Positions 6,870 to 13,873 of a DNA stretch of 15,698 bases are shown here, piece by piece. A model generated the notes under the pieces. It was not told where the DNA came from. It did no database searches and saw only the letters and a program-made list of their open reading frames with translations. Made by a program: the position numbers and the translations under genes. Location of the stretch: positions 1 through 15,698 of the forward strand of contig JAFVAZ010000041.1 in assembly GCA_017480265.1 (NCBI GenBank), given 5' to 3'. Every line of letters begins with the position of its first letter. The first letter of the stretch is position 1. This DNA comes from Clostridia bacterium. Its GTDB lineage: Bacteria > Bacillota > Clostridia > Oscillospirales > Acutalibacteraceae.

Positions 6870-7607
6870 ATGAACAATGAAGATGAACTATTGGAGCCGC
6901 TAGGCAATGGCATTAAGATTTATACTTCTAAGCTGCACAAATTTTCTACTGATACTTTATTGCTCGCGGACTTTGTTAAGCCATCAAAGTACGAAAAAGC
7001 CGCGGACTTTGGGACAGGTTGCGGTGCTATCCCGCTATTTTGGGCGACCAAAGTTCCCCCTAAATTTACATTAGCTATAGAAATACAAGAAAGCGCATTT
7101 AATCTAGCAAAAAAGTCTATAGATTTGAATAAATTATCGGATAAAATAAAGGCTGTAAAAGGGGATATTAAAGATTACGCCTTAAAATCGGAGGAGAAGC
7201 ACTCTTTTGACCTAGTTGTGTGCAACCCTCCATATAAATCTATTGGAAGTGGGCTGCAAAATAAAGACGATATAAAGAAATTGGCCCGCCATGAAATAGA
7301 ATGCTCCATAGACGATGTGGCTAAAGCTGCATCCAATTTCCTCAAAAACGGTGGCAGACTCTGCTTGTGCCAGAGGCCGGAACGCCTTGTAGAAGTAATG
7401 TCATCTATGAGGAAATTCAAAATAGAACCTAAGCGACTACGTTTTGTGCAAGCTCGCAAAAATAAATCGCCTAAGCTATTTATGATAGAGGGCAAATATG
7501 GCAGAAACCCCGGGCTAACAGTGATGCCTACTTTAATCTTAGAAGAATCTGATGGTGCACGTTCTGAGGAATTGAAAAAAATCTATATGTTTTATGGAGA
7601 AAACTAA
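6870..7607 (+). CDS. trmN6: tRNA1(Val) A37-N6-methyltransferase-like protein (TrmN6/YabB family)
   Basis: Class I SAM-dependent methyltransferase, 245 aa, the normal size. SAM motif I is DFGTGCGAIPLF (46-57), the acidic motif II is around AIEIQ (69-73), and the catalytic N6-adenine motif is N119-P-P-Y122 within DLVVCNPPY. The N-terminal LGNGIKIYTSKLHKFSTDTLLLADF is characteristic of the YfiC/YabB group, whose E. coli member methylates A37 of tRNA1(Val). AAGGA lies 9 bases before the ATG. It is immediately followed by rsmI, one base after its stop, as a two-gene RNA-modification unit; the two are also near each other in Bacillus (yabB, yabC). The exact tRNA substrate in Firmicutes is inferred, not shown by sequence. 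Confidence 0.85.
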   Translation: MNNEDELLEPLGNGIKIYTSKLHKFSTDTLLLADFVKPSKYEKAADFGTGCGAIPLFWATKVPPKFTLAIEIQESAFNLAKKSIDLNKLSDKIKAVKGDIKDYALKSEEKHSFDLVVCNPPYKSIGSGLQNKDDIKKLARHEIECSIDDVAKAASNFLKNGGRLCLCQRPERLVEVMSSMRKFKIEPKRLRFVQARKNKSPKLFMIEGKYGRNPGLTVMPTLILEESDGARSEELKKIYMFYGEN

Positions 7608-7608
7608 A

Positions 7609-8451
7609 ATGTCAGGTAAATTAATAATCGTAGGGACTCCTATAGGAAATTTAAGCGACTTTTCATCTCGCGGGATAGAAACTTTAAAGAATGTGGATTT
7701 CATAGCAGCAGAAGACACCAGAGTCACGCTAAAGCTGCTAAACCACTTTGAGATAAAGAAACCTCTTATCAGCTATCATCAGCATAACTATAAAGCAAGA
7801 GGAGAATTCATATTAAAGAGAATTTTAAGCGGGGAAAGTTGCGCACTAGTCTCTGACGCCGGCATGCCTGCGATATCTGACCCAGGAGAAAAGTTGGTCT
7901 CGTTGTGCCACATAAATAACGTATCGGTTACAGTGGTCCCCGGCCCCAGCGCATTAACCGCTGCAATTGCGATCTCTGGCTTTCCAAGCGGCAGGTTTAC
8001 ATTTGAAGGATTTTTAAGCGTAAACAAAAAAAATCGCCACAAACATTTACAGGAACTAAAATATGAACCTCGCACGATGATTTTTTATGAAGCGCCACAC
8101 AAGCTCATAAATACACTTACGGATTTATACGAGGCTTTGGGCGACCGCAAGATCGCCATTGTAAAGGAAATAACAAAAATCCACGAACAAGTAAGGAATA
8201 CTTCACTGGCACAAGCGATATTGTACTGTGAAAAGAACCCTCCCAAAGGAGAAATTGTTCTCATCGTAGGAGGCAATAAAGCGGATCCAGAGTTGTTGCC
8301 GCACTACAGCCTATCTGACGCTCTAAGCATAACAAATAATTGTATAAAGGAAGGTGCCACTCCCACTGAAGCGGCCAAAACTGCTGCTAAAATCACGGGC
8401 ATCAATAAAAGCGAGATTTATCGTGCATTTATTGCAGACAAAAAGTCTTAA
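7609..8451 (+). CDS. rsmI: 16S rRNA (cytidine1402-2'-O)-methyltransferase RsmI
   Basis: 2'-O-methylates C1402 in the decoding centre of 16S rRNA. It is a tetrapyrrole-methylase (class III SAM) fold, 280 aa. Motifs: GTPIGNLSD (9-17), AAEDTR (33-38), SDAGMPAISDPG (82-93) and PGPSA (111-115), then FEGFL and a C-terminal domain ending in ITGINKSEIYRAF. The ATG at 7609 is preferred: it has GGAG nine bases upstream (7596-7599) and yields the usual short N-terminus. An in-frame ATG at 7594, overlapping trmN6, would add five residues and has no ribosome site. Its last 4 bases overlap the convergent recR gene. Confidence 0.95.
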   Translation: MSGKLIIVGTPIGNLSDFSSRGIETLKNVDFIAAEDTRVTLKLLNHFEIKKPLISYHQHNYKARGEFILKRILSGESCALVSDAGMPAISDPGEKLVSLCHINNVSVTVVPGPSALTAAIAISGFPSGRFTFEGFLSVNKKNRHKHLQELKYEPRTMIFYEAPHKLINTLTDLYEALGDRKIAIVKEITKIHEQVRNTSLAQAILYCEKNPPKGEIVLIVGGNKADPELLPHYSLSDALSITNNCIKEGATPTEAAKTAAKITGINKSEIYRAFIADKKS

Positions 8452-9050
8452 ATCTCACTTCTCCCCTCCAGAGACCTTTGCAGCGTTATTTCATCGGCAT
8501 ATTCCAGCTCTCCACCTACAGGGATGCCATACGCTAAGCGGGTTACCTTTATATTCATGGGCTTTAGCAGTTTAGAGATATACATAGCCGTGGCTTCGCC
8601 TTCTACTGTTGGGTTGGTTGCCATTATTACTTCTTTTACATTTTCTTTTTCAATCCTACTTAGTAGTTCCTTAATATAGATCTGATCTGGTCCAATGCCA
8701 TTTATCTGGGATATCACCCCGTGCAATACATGATACGAAACTTCCATACTGCCTATACGCTCTAAGAACATCACATCTTTAGGTTCTTCTACTACGCATA
8801 TAATGGATTTTTCTCGGGTTTCACTTTTACATATAGAACAGATTTCTTCGTCTGTTATGTTTTTGCAAATCTTGCAATATTTTATCTTACTTTGCACATC
8901 CAAGATGGCATCGGCAAATGACCTGGCTTTATCTTTAGGTAAGCCTAAAATAAAATACGCTAACCTTTGTGCTGTTTTTCTGCCGATCCCCGGTAACATT
9001 TCAAATTTGTCTACTAAATTAGAAAATGGTGCTACTTTATATCCACTCAT
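8448..9050 (-). CDS. recR: Recombination mediator protein RecR
   Basis: Works with RecO (and RecF) to load RecA on SSB-coated single strands. 200 aa, the standard length. Domains in order: helix-hairpin-helix (about 8-35, LPGIGRKTAQRLAYF), Cys4 zinc finger (C59, C62, C71, C74), Toprim (about 82-172, ICVVEEPKD and NPTVEGEATAMYI), and a C-terminal RLAYGIPVGGELEYADEITLQRSLEGR segment. The ATG is three bases after the ybaB stop. GGGAG (9062-9066) lies inside the end of ybaB, so translation is coupled. Its stop codon shares bases with the convergent rsmI stop; there is no room for a terminator between the genes. Confidence 0.97.
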   Translation of the reverse strand: MSGYKVAPFSNLVDKFEMLPGIGRKTAQRLAYFILGLPKDKARSFADAILDVQSKIKYCKICKNITDEEICSICKSETREKSIICVVEEPKDVMFLERIGSMEVSYHVLHGVISQINGIGPDQIYIKELLSRIEKENVKEVIMATNPTVEGEATAMYISKLLKPMNIKVTRLAYGIPVGGELEYADEITLQRSLEGRSEI

Positions 9051-9053
9051 GGC

Positions 9054-9404
9054 TTAAAACACTCCCGGGATCCTTAATCCGCTGGATATATCTCCCATTG
9101 CTTTGTCTTTATCTTCACTCGCCAGATGCAAAGCTCCGTTAACTGCTGCGGTTATCAGATCCGTCAGCATCTCTATATCGTCTTTATCTACTACTTCCGG
9201 CGCAATGTGTAGGGATTTTATTTCCATCTTTCCTGTCACGGTCGCTACTACTAAGTTCCCACCCGTTGACATGCTATATTCTTTCGCTTCTAGTTCTTCC
9301 GTCACTTTTTGCATGTCTTCTTGCATCTTTTGAGCTTTTGCTGCTAATTGCTGAAAATTCCCTATTCCTCCTTGGTTGTATCCTTTCGGTAATCTAGCTT
9401 TCAT
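9054..9404 (-). CDS. ybaB: YbaB/EbfC family nucleoid-associated protein
   Basis: A small dimeric DNA-binding protein conserved between dnaX and recR in many bacteria. Taken from the ATG at 9402-9404 it has 116 aa. GGAGG (9411-9415) is 6 bases upstream. An in-frame ATG at 9453-9455 would give 133 aa, but has no ribosome site and would run through the true one. A flexible Gly/Gln-rich N-terminus leads into a long coiled helix (AAKAQKMQEDMQKVTEELEAKEY). The family core follows (TGKMEIKSLHIAPEVVDKDDIEMLTDLITAAVNGAL), ending near GLRIPGVF. The exact role is still unsettled in the family; nucleoid association and a link to RecR have been proposed. Confidence 0.94.
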   Translation of the reverse strand: MKARLPKGYNQGGIGNFQQLAAKAQKMQEDMQKVTEELEAKEYSMSTGGNLVVATVTGKMEIKSLHIAPEVVDKDDIEMLTDLITAAVNGALHLASEDKDKAMGDISSGLRIPGVF

Positions 9405-9456
9405 CTTTTTCCTCCATGTTTTACTTATTTTATTGTGAACGATACTTCCCATCAAG

Positions 9457-9541
9457 GGCGGCTACATCAAATTTTTTGTAAAAATTTGAATATAAAAACG
9501 TAGTTTTTATTAGTAAGCTTGAAAAGCTTACTGTAGCCGCC
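9457..9541. repeat. Palindromic cloverleaf element (four-way junction) between dnaX and ybaB
   Basis: An outer inverted repeat, GGCGGCTAC (9457-9465) with GTAGCCGCC (9533-9541), encloses three consecutive hairpins. The first is 9468-9476/9480-9488 (9 bp, loop TGT). The second is 9492-9499/9503-9510 (8 bp, loop GTA). The third is 9512-9520/9524-9532 (9 bp, loop GAA). All 35 pairs are Watson-Crick, and only six bases lie unpaired at the junction. Either DNA strand, or an RNA from either strand, could form it. In the dnaX-ybaB-recR transcript it would sit about 50 bases before the ybaB ribosome site. I do not recognise the element; a small structured repeat or an RNA-processing or regulatory element is possible. 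No clear target duplication flanks it. Confidence 0.8.
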
Positions 9542-9551
9542 TCCTTCCGTC

Positions 9552-9579
9552 AGTTCTTTTTAGATATTCATCTAGAACT
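9552..9579 (-). other. Small hairpin just after the dnaX stop
   Basis: AGTTC/GAACT (9552-9556, 9575-9579) plus an inner TAGAT/ATCTA (9561-9565, 9570-9574) with a one-sided 4-base bulge. It starts 3 bases past the dnaX stop but has no T-run on the minus strand, so it is unlikely to be a full terminator. Confidence 0.4.
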
Positions 9580-9581
9580 AG

Positions 9582-11222
9582 CTACTTAGTATTCACCTTT
9601 ACTCCTAGCTTTCTTGCATTTTCTGCCAATTCTACCAGAACATCCTTCTCTTTTGGAGCCGTCTCCATAGGCCTATATGGACCAAGCTTATAATTTTTCC
9701 CCGTGACTTCCTTTATAGCTAAGCGCATTTTGTCTCTTCGAGATGACCTCCTCAATAGTTCAAACGCGACTTCATTTTTAGAATCAATAAGTACAAAAGG
9801 GTCACTCAAATAAGCTTTTGAATCTTTGAACGCCACTGCAATAGTGGGGGAATATTTGCCTAACGCTTCTAATACTTTATTCCAATTATCCATTAATATA
9901 GCATTTTCAAAGATTCTCTGCATCCCGCCTTCATTTTTCAAATATAATCCATCCTCGCTGTTTTCCGGGTTAGCAGTGGTATTATTTTGATTTTCTGCCT
10001 GTAACTCGCGATGCGCCGTTTTTTCAGGTTCACTTTTTTTACTATCTGCATTCATTTTAAAATCAACTTCTGAACCTTTATTTTTTAACTTAACCTCCAT
10101 CTGATCCATCCTCTTGCTTAAATCAAACACAGAAAGATTAAGTTCTGGGGAGCACAGCTTTACTAAACACATCTCGAACTCTATTTTTGGATCCGATATT
10201 TTGCTCATTTTGTTGAGCGAAGAAGATAGACTATCTAAAATATTCAATACCTTTTCAAGCGAAATACAATCTGCTAAAGTCCGCAACTCAATATAATCTT
10301 CGTCGGAAACGATCATCAATTCTCTAGGATTATCTATGGACTTCACTATCATGAGATTTCTAAATATAGCTATCATCTCTTCGCATATCACAGCAAAATT
10401 CTTTGAGCCTTTATTCATATCATCAGCTGATTTCAAAGCTTCATCTAGTTTTTGATTAATTATTGCATCTGCTAAACCTAAAAGTTTTTTCGAATCTTCT
10501 ATCCCAACTACACTAGATACTTCAGTCTCGGTTACATTATTGGTCACACCCATGCACTTATCCAATATTGTCAAAGCATCCCTCATCGCGCCATCAGCCA
10601 GCCGTGCTATTATGGATGCAGCTTGCTCAGATAGCTCTATTCCTTCTTCTTGCGATATATATCTTAATCTGCTCTTTATATTATCGGATTTTATTTTATG
10701 AAACTCAAACCTTTGGCATCTAGATAAAATCGTAGCGGGGATCTTGTGCGCTTCAGTAGTTGCCAATATAAACATAACATAACTAGGAGGTTCCTCTAAA
10801 GTTTTCAAAAGAGCATTAAAAGCTCCCTGAGAAAGCATATGTACCTCATCTATAATATAAACTCTATATTTTGCCTTAGCCGGAGTGAACGCTGCAGATT
10901 CACACACTTCTCGTATATCATTTACGCCATTGTTGCTAGCTGCGTCTAATTCCACTATATCCATTATTTCTGCATTTTCTATCTCTTTACAGATCTCGCA
11001 CTCTCCGCATGGGTTGCCATCCACGTTTTTTAGACAATTGACAGCTTTAGCAAAAATCTTGGCACAACTTGTTTTCCCTGTACCTCTTGAGCCTATAAAT
11101 AAGTACGCGTGTCCTATACGGTTTAGCTTTACCTCATTTTGCAAAGTCCTCGTGACATGATCTTGCCCTACTACATCGCTAAACAATTTAGGTCTCCACT
11201 TCCTATAAAGTGCCTGATACAT
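9582..11222 (-). CDS. dnaX: DNA polymerase III subunit gamma/tau
   Basis: The clamp-loader ATPase of the replisome, 546 aa. AAA+ domain: Walker A GSRGTGKT (44-51), a zinc knuckle of C63, C72, C75 and C78, Walker B with D125-E126 in IIDEVHML, sensor 1 around T155, and the SRC motif with the arginine finger (S167-R168-C169). Domain III, the clamp-loader collar, extends to about 360. A linker rich in Lys, Glu, Ser and Asn (about 370-425) leads to a short tau-specific C-terminus. The ATG has AAAGGAG 7 bases upstream. It is first in the dnaX-ybaB-recR operon and directly downstream of the SRP RNA gene, as in Bacillus. An A7 run at codons 395-397 might allow a gamma-length product (see findings). 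Confidence 0.97.
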   Translation of the reverse strand: MYQALYRKWRPKLFSDVVGQDHVTRTLQNEVKLNRIGHAYLFIGSRGTGKTSCAKIFAKAVNCLKNVDGNPCGECEICKEIENAEIMDIVELDAASNNGVNDIREVCESAAFTPAKAKYRVYIIDEVHMLSQGAFNALLKTLEEPPSYVMFILATTEAHKIPATILSRCQRFEFHKIKSDNIKSRLRYISQEEGIELSEQAASIIARLADGAMRDALTILDKCMGVTNNVTETEVSSVVGIEDSKKLLGLADAIINQKLDEALKSADDMNKGSKNFAVICEEMIAIFRNLMIVKSIDNPRELMIVSDEDYIELRTLADCISLEKVLNILDSLSSSLNKMSKISDPKIEFEMCLVKLCSPELNLSVFDLSKRMDQMEVKLKNKGSEVDFKMNADSKKSEPEKTAHRELQAENQNNTTANPENSEDGLYLKNEGGMQRIFENAILMDNWNKVLEALGKYSPTIAVAFKDSKAYLSDPFVLIDSKNEVAFELLRRSSRRDKMRLAIKEVTGKNYKLGPYRPMETAPKEKDVLVELAENARKLGVKVNTK

Positions 11223-11255
11223 AATTTGTCTCCTTTTGATTTTTTCAACCCTTAC

Positions 11256-11282
11256 TTTATAGCATCAATTTCTAGCTGCCAA
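11256..11282 (-). promoter_or_regulatory. Candidate promoter for dnaX-ybaB-recR
   Basis: -35-like TTGGCA (11277-11282) and -10-like TATAAA (11256-11261), the latter preceded by an extended TGC. The spacer is only 15 bases, so this is tentative. Read-through from the SRP RNA promoter is an alternative. Confidence 0.3.
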
Positions 11283-11289
11283 AAGAGCA

Positions 11290-11476
11290 AAGCAGAAATT
11301 CAACCTATTTATACACTTTAATATGCAAGCCGGCAAGCTAAACTGCATCACCCTCAGCAACTCTGCTTAATGCTGCTCGATTCCTCGCCTGACATGGTTC
11401 GCAGCGCCAAGCCGCGCAGTGCTCAACGGCTTACATATCAAAATGTACAAATTCTTCCTGCTCCATTTTCCCTATT
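11290..11476 (-). ncRNA. ffs: Signal recognition particle RNA (SRP RNA / scRNA)
   Basis: The RNA scaffold of SRP, which with Ffh targets membrane and secretory proteins. The diagnostic helix 8 lies at 11372-11393 and reads GTCAGG-CGA-GGAA-TCG-AGCAGC: a GGAA tetraloop on a 3-bp stem, then the symmetric loop that Ffh binds. The two ends of the molecule form a continuous helix of about 25 pairs (11427-11451 with 11308-11332, including some G-T pairs), the helix 5 equivalent. A further 7-bp pairing (11455-11461 with 11292-11298) may close the ends. Its position upstream of dnaX matches Bacillus. The 5' end is set by the promoter at 11484-11512; the 3' end is approximate. Only about 24 bases precede the long helix, too few for the usual 5' Alu domain of large Firmicutes SRP RNAs. 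Confidence 0.9.
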
Positions 11477-11483
11477 AATTTAT

Positions 11484-11512
11484 ATTATATCATATTTGTA
11501 AGGCGAAATCAA
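11484..11512 (-). promoter_or_regulatory. Sigma-A promoter of the SRP RNA gene
   Basis: -35 TTGATT (11507-11512), 17-base spacer, perfect -10 TATAAT (11484-11489) on the minus strand. The transcript is predicted to start near 11475-11477. Confidence 0.8.
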
Positions 11513-11589
11513 TCCCATTCTTTAGAGCGTAGCTAAAGTAAAGGCACAAATAAACCGCCAAAGGGAACGGTAGCTTCTGCTAGATTTAC

Positions 11590-11654
11590 AAAACTGCCGA
11601 GATTTAAATTTGCCTAAAATATAAACAAAGACAAATAAAAATCTGCGACAGTTT
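11590..11654 (-). terminator. Likely terminator hairpin of the upstream secreted-protein gene
   Basis: AAAACTG/CAGTTTT arms (11590-11596, 11648-11654) continue inward with AGATTT/AAATCT (11600-11605, 11639-11644) around a long A/T-rich loop. The structure lies 20 bases past the gene's stop. Only four T close the 3' arm, so termination efficiency is uncertain. Between this hairpin and the SRP promoter I see nothing else. Confidence 0.45.
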
Positions 11655-11673
11655 TAAATCTTTCTAAAAATGC

Positions 11674-12630
11674 TTAAGCTTTATACTCAAGACACCCGAT
11701 TAAAAAAAGAATACATGAAAACATATTATCTACATTTATAAAAGGAGCGACTTGTTCCTTAGCACTTCCAAGAAAATCCGAAACCTGCTTTTTAATATTA
11801 CTGAGTTTTTTCTGTATAGTTTCAGCAGTATCATCCACAGAATCAATAACGTTTGCCAGAATTTCTAGAGCTCCTACCTTCTCATCTTTAAAGCTCCACA
11901 AATATGGAATCACTAATATGCCATATAACCACCCGAGGTTAGCTGCTCCAACCAAAGTCCCCAGCATACCTATCAGTTTTCCGGCAACTGGTGACGCTAA
12001 AAGTAAGAGACCGTGTGTCTTTATATATTCCCAAATTTTTACTGATTTTTGTCCTTCACCGCTTAAATTCCTCAAGACACTGGAAATCTTCTTAGATTTA
12101 GACAGATCTTCGTCATTAAATTTCCTCATCGAATCCAAAATGCGGCAAGTTAAATCTTCCACGCTATTTGGCTTACTATTTTCTTCTTTATCTTTGGCTG
12201 AGCAAAATCCCGCTTCTATATCTGAGTTATATATCAAATTGGCACAATTTGGGATGCTTTTTATATTTGATAAAAGCGAGGTTAAAATTGCTTTATAATC
12301 ATTGTTCTTGAGTTCACTATAGACTTCTTCAGATTTAAATACCCCAATCCTACTGAATAATGAGATCAAACCTGCAGTCACCGCAATGTAATAAAGTGTG
12401 GTCCACTGTGCTTTGAAAACAAAGTTTTTAAGCCCAGTAAAAGCTCTGGAAAAAATAGACTCTTTTTTTTCTTTTACGTTTTTTGCGTCTTTTTTTCCTG
12501 CTAATACGAGTATAGTAGATTGGGGACTTTTCCTTTGAATATTTTTGTAATCATTAGCAAGAGCGAACGATGGTACGATGCTAAAAATAAAGATAGATAA
12601 AGTTAAAAAAGTTGTTATGATTTTTTTCAT
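11674..12630 (-). CDS. Hypothetical secreted/membrane protein, not recognised
   Basis: I do not recognise this 318-aa protein. It has a clear signal peptide (1-25: basic MKK, hydrophobic core, cleavage after ALA). A hydrophobic segment lies at 76-93 (WTTLYYIAVTAGLISLFS). A long Gly-rich hydrophobic stretch spans 207-246, enough for one or two membrane passes and rich in small residues (VAGKLIGMLGTLVGAANLGWLYG). A heptad-like helix follows at 264-290, and a short hydrophobic end at 302-314. Five cysteines are present (C129, C143, C162, C306, C313); the first three lie in a charged middle domain and could form a disulfide if exported. GGAGG stands 7 bases before the ATG, and the gene has its own extended -10 promoter and a likely terminator, so it is a monocistronic, real gene. 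The neighbours (SRP RNA and uppP) give no functional clue. Confidence 0.75.
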   Translation of the reverse strand: MKKIITTFLTLSIFIFSIVPSFALANDYKNIQRKSPQSTILVLAGKKDAKNVKEKKESIFSRAFTGLKNFVFKAQWTTLYYIAVTAGLISLFSRIGVFKSEEVYSELKNNDYKAILTSLLSNIKSIPNCANLIYNSDIEAGFCSAKDKEENSKPNSVEDLTCRILDSMRKFNDEDLSKSKKISSVLRNLSGEGQKSVKIWEYIKTHGLLLLASPVAGKLIGMLGTLVGAANLGWLYGILVIPYLWSFKDEKVGALEILANVIDSVDDTAETIQKKLSNIKKQVSDFLGSAKEQVAPFINVDNMFSCILFLIGCLEYKA

Positions 12631-12672
12631 ATCATTTCCTCCGTTGAATTTGTAAAGAATGTTACTAATTTA

Positions 12673-12703
12673 ATTATACCATATAAAAATGAAAAATGAT
12701 CAA
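12673..12703 (-). promoter_or_regulatory. Extended -10 promoter of the hypothetical secreted-protein gene
   Basis: Perfect TATAAT (12673-12678) preceded by TGG on the minus strand. The -35 match TTGATC (12698-12703) is 19 bases away, so recognition would rely on the extended -10. Confidence 0.6.
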
Positions 12704-12914
12704 AATTTTTTAAATATTTTAATTTCTCCTTATTTTATAAAAAAATCGACCTATAATAGCAAAATAAAAGTATAGGTATTATATCAAGTAGAAAATATCA
12801 GCACTTTTCAACATGTTTTGAAATTCTATCTCTCGAATTATTGCTGTTTTATATATTTTATTTCGATGTTATTTTTTATTTACTTTTATCTATACTGTTA
12901 TACGGTCACAAAAT
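12704..12914. other. A/T-rich intergenic stretch without a gene
   Basis: Part of the 383-base gap between the hypothetical gene and uppP. It holds no ORF with a ribosome site. One A/T stem (12749-12755 with 12771-12777) is followed on the minus strand by CGA and seven T (12740-12746), which resembles a weak terminator with no gene to serve. Nothing else is supported. Confidence 0.5.
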
Positions 12915-12945
12915 AGCCCCTTCGGTTATATCTTCCGAGGGGGCT
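12915..12945 (-). terminator. G/C-rich terminator hairpin of the yqeG-uppP unit
   Basis: An 11-bp stem (12915-12925 with 12935-12945, one G-T pair) with a 9-base loop stands out in an A/T-rich background. On the minus strand it is followed by ATTTT; on the + strand there is no T-run. It lies about 70 bases after the uppP stop. Confidence 0.65.
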
Positions 12946-13013
12946 GCTTGGGAGAATTGAAAGGACAAACACAAAGTTATTGGTACCGCTACACCTTAAA
13001 TATCCAATTGATA

Positions 13014-13850
13014 CTATTTCGCATGGATAACTAAAAAGTAAAAAAATGTAACGATGCCTAAAATTATCCTATAGTATCCAAATGCCCTGAAGTCGTGCTT
13101 CCTTATATAGTTTACAAGAAATTTAATAGTGAATATCGAGACGATGAATGCGACTAATGTGCCAAAAAGCAAGACAGATAAATCCACTATAGAAAAATTG
13201 ATCCCATTTTGAATTACATATTTGAGAGCTTTATACCCTCCTGCACCAAACATCACTGGGATAGCTAAGAAAAAAGAATATTCAGCAGCTACAGACCTAG
13301 AAGCTCCAAGCAAAATAGCCCCAATGATAGTCGCACCTGAACGCGAAGTCCCGGGTACCAGCGCTAGAGTTTGAAAAACTCCGATCAAAAAAGCAACACC
13401 GAAACTTAATGATTCAATTTCATTTATATTGGGAGTCTTATTTAATCCTTCGATAAAAATAAATACAATGCCATATATAATAAGCGATGCTGATATAACT
13501 AACGGATTGTAGCATTTTTCGTGGATGAAGTCATCTAAACAAAAACCTACAATAGCTGCAGGTAAGCATCCAACTATGACTTTGCACCAAAGGGAAATAG
13601 TATTTTTCCGTTCGATCATATTCTTCTTTCTAGAAAATGGATTGAGCTTTTCGAAGTAAACATATACAACAGCTAAAATAGAACCGATTTGTATAAGTAC
13701 TAGAAATAAATCTAAAAATTCCTTTGTTACATTTAATTTCAAAAATTGGTCAAATAATAGCATATGCCCGGTACTGCTTATAGGTAACCATTCCGTTATG
13801 CCTTGTATTATCCCTATGATTATTGCCTTTATAGTTTCAATTATAACCAA
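13014..13850 (-). CDS. uppP: Undecaprenyl-diphosphatase UppP (BacA)
   Basis: An integral membrane enzyme that dephosphorylates undecaprenyl pyrophosphate to recycle the lipid carrier for peptidoglycan and other wall polymers; overproduction gives bacitracin resistance in known members. 278 aa, about eight hydrophobic segments. The catalytic motifs are the (Q/E)xxxE segment Q16-G-I-T-E20 followed by WLPISSTGH (H29), and PGTSRSGAT (166-174, R170). The TTG start (13848-13850) has an AAGG-type site 7 bases upstream. Starting later would remove part of the first helix. It follows yqeG by 23 bases as the second gene of a minus-strand unit. Confidence 0.95.
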   Translation of the reverse strand: MVIIETIKAIIIGIIQGITEWLPISSTGHMLLFDQFLKLNVTKEFLDLFLVLIQIGSILAVVYVYFEKLNPFSRKKNMIERKNTISLWCKVIVGCLPAAIVGFCLDDFIHEKCYNPLVISASLIIYGIVFIFIEGLNKTPNINEIESLSFGVAFLIGVFQTLALVPGTSRSGATIIGAILLGASRSVAAEYSFFLAIPVMFGAGGYKALKYVIQNGINFSIVDLSVLLFGTLVAFIVSIFTIKFLVNYIRKHDFRAFGYYRIILGIVTFFYFLVIHAK

Positions 13851-13873
13851 GTCTTAGCCTTCTTTCGTGCAGA

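Noticed and set aside
9405..9455. Upstream ATG for ybaB (133-aa version)
   Set aside because: No ribosome site is present before it, and it would translate through the GGAGG that serves the ATG at 9404.
12740..12777. Tiny promoter-plus-terminator transcript in the uppP downstream gap
   Set aside because: A TATAAT-like sequence and a weak stem with seven T occur, but there is no -35 element and no product.
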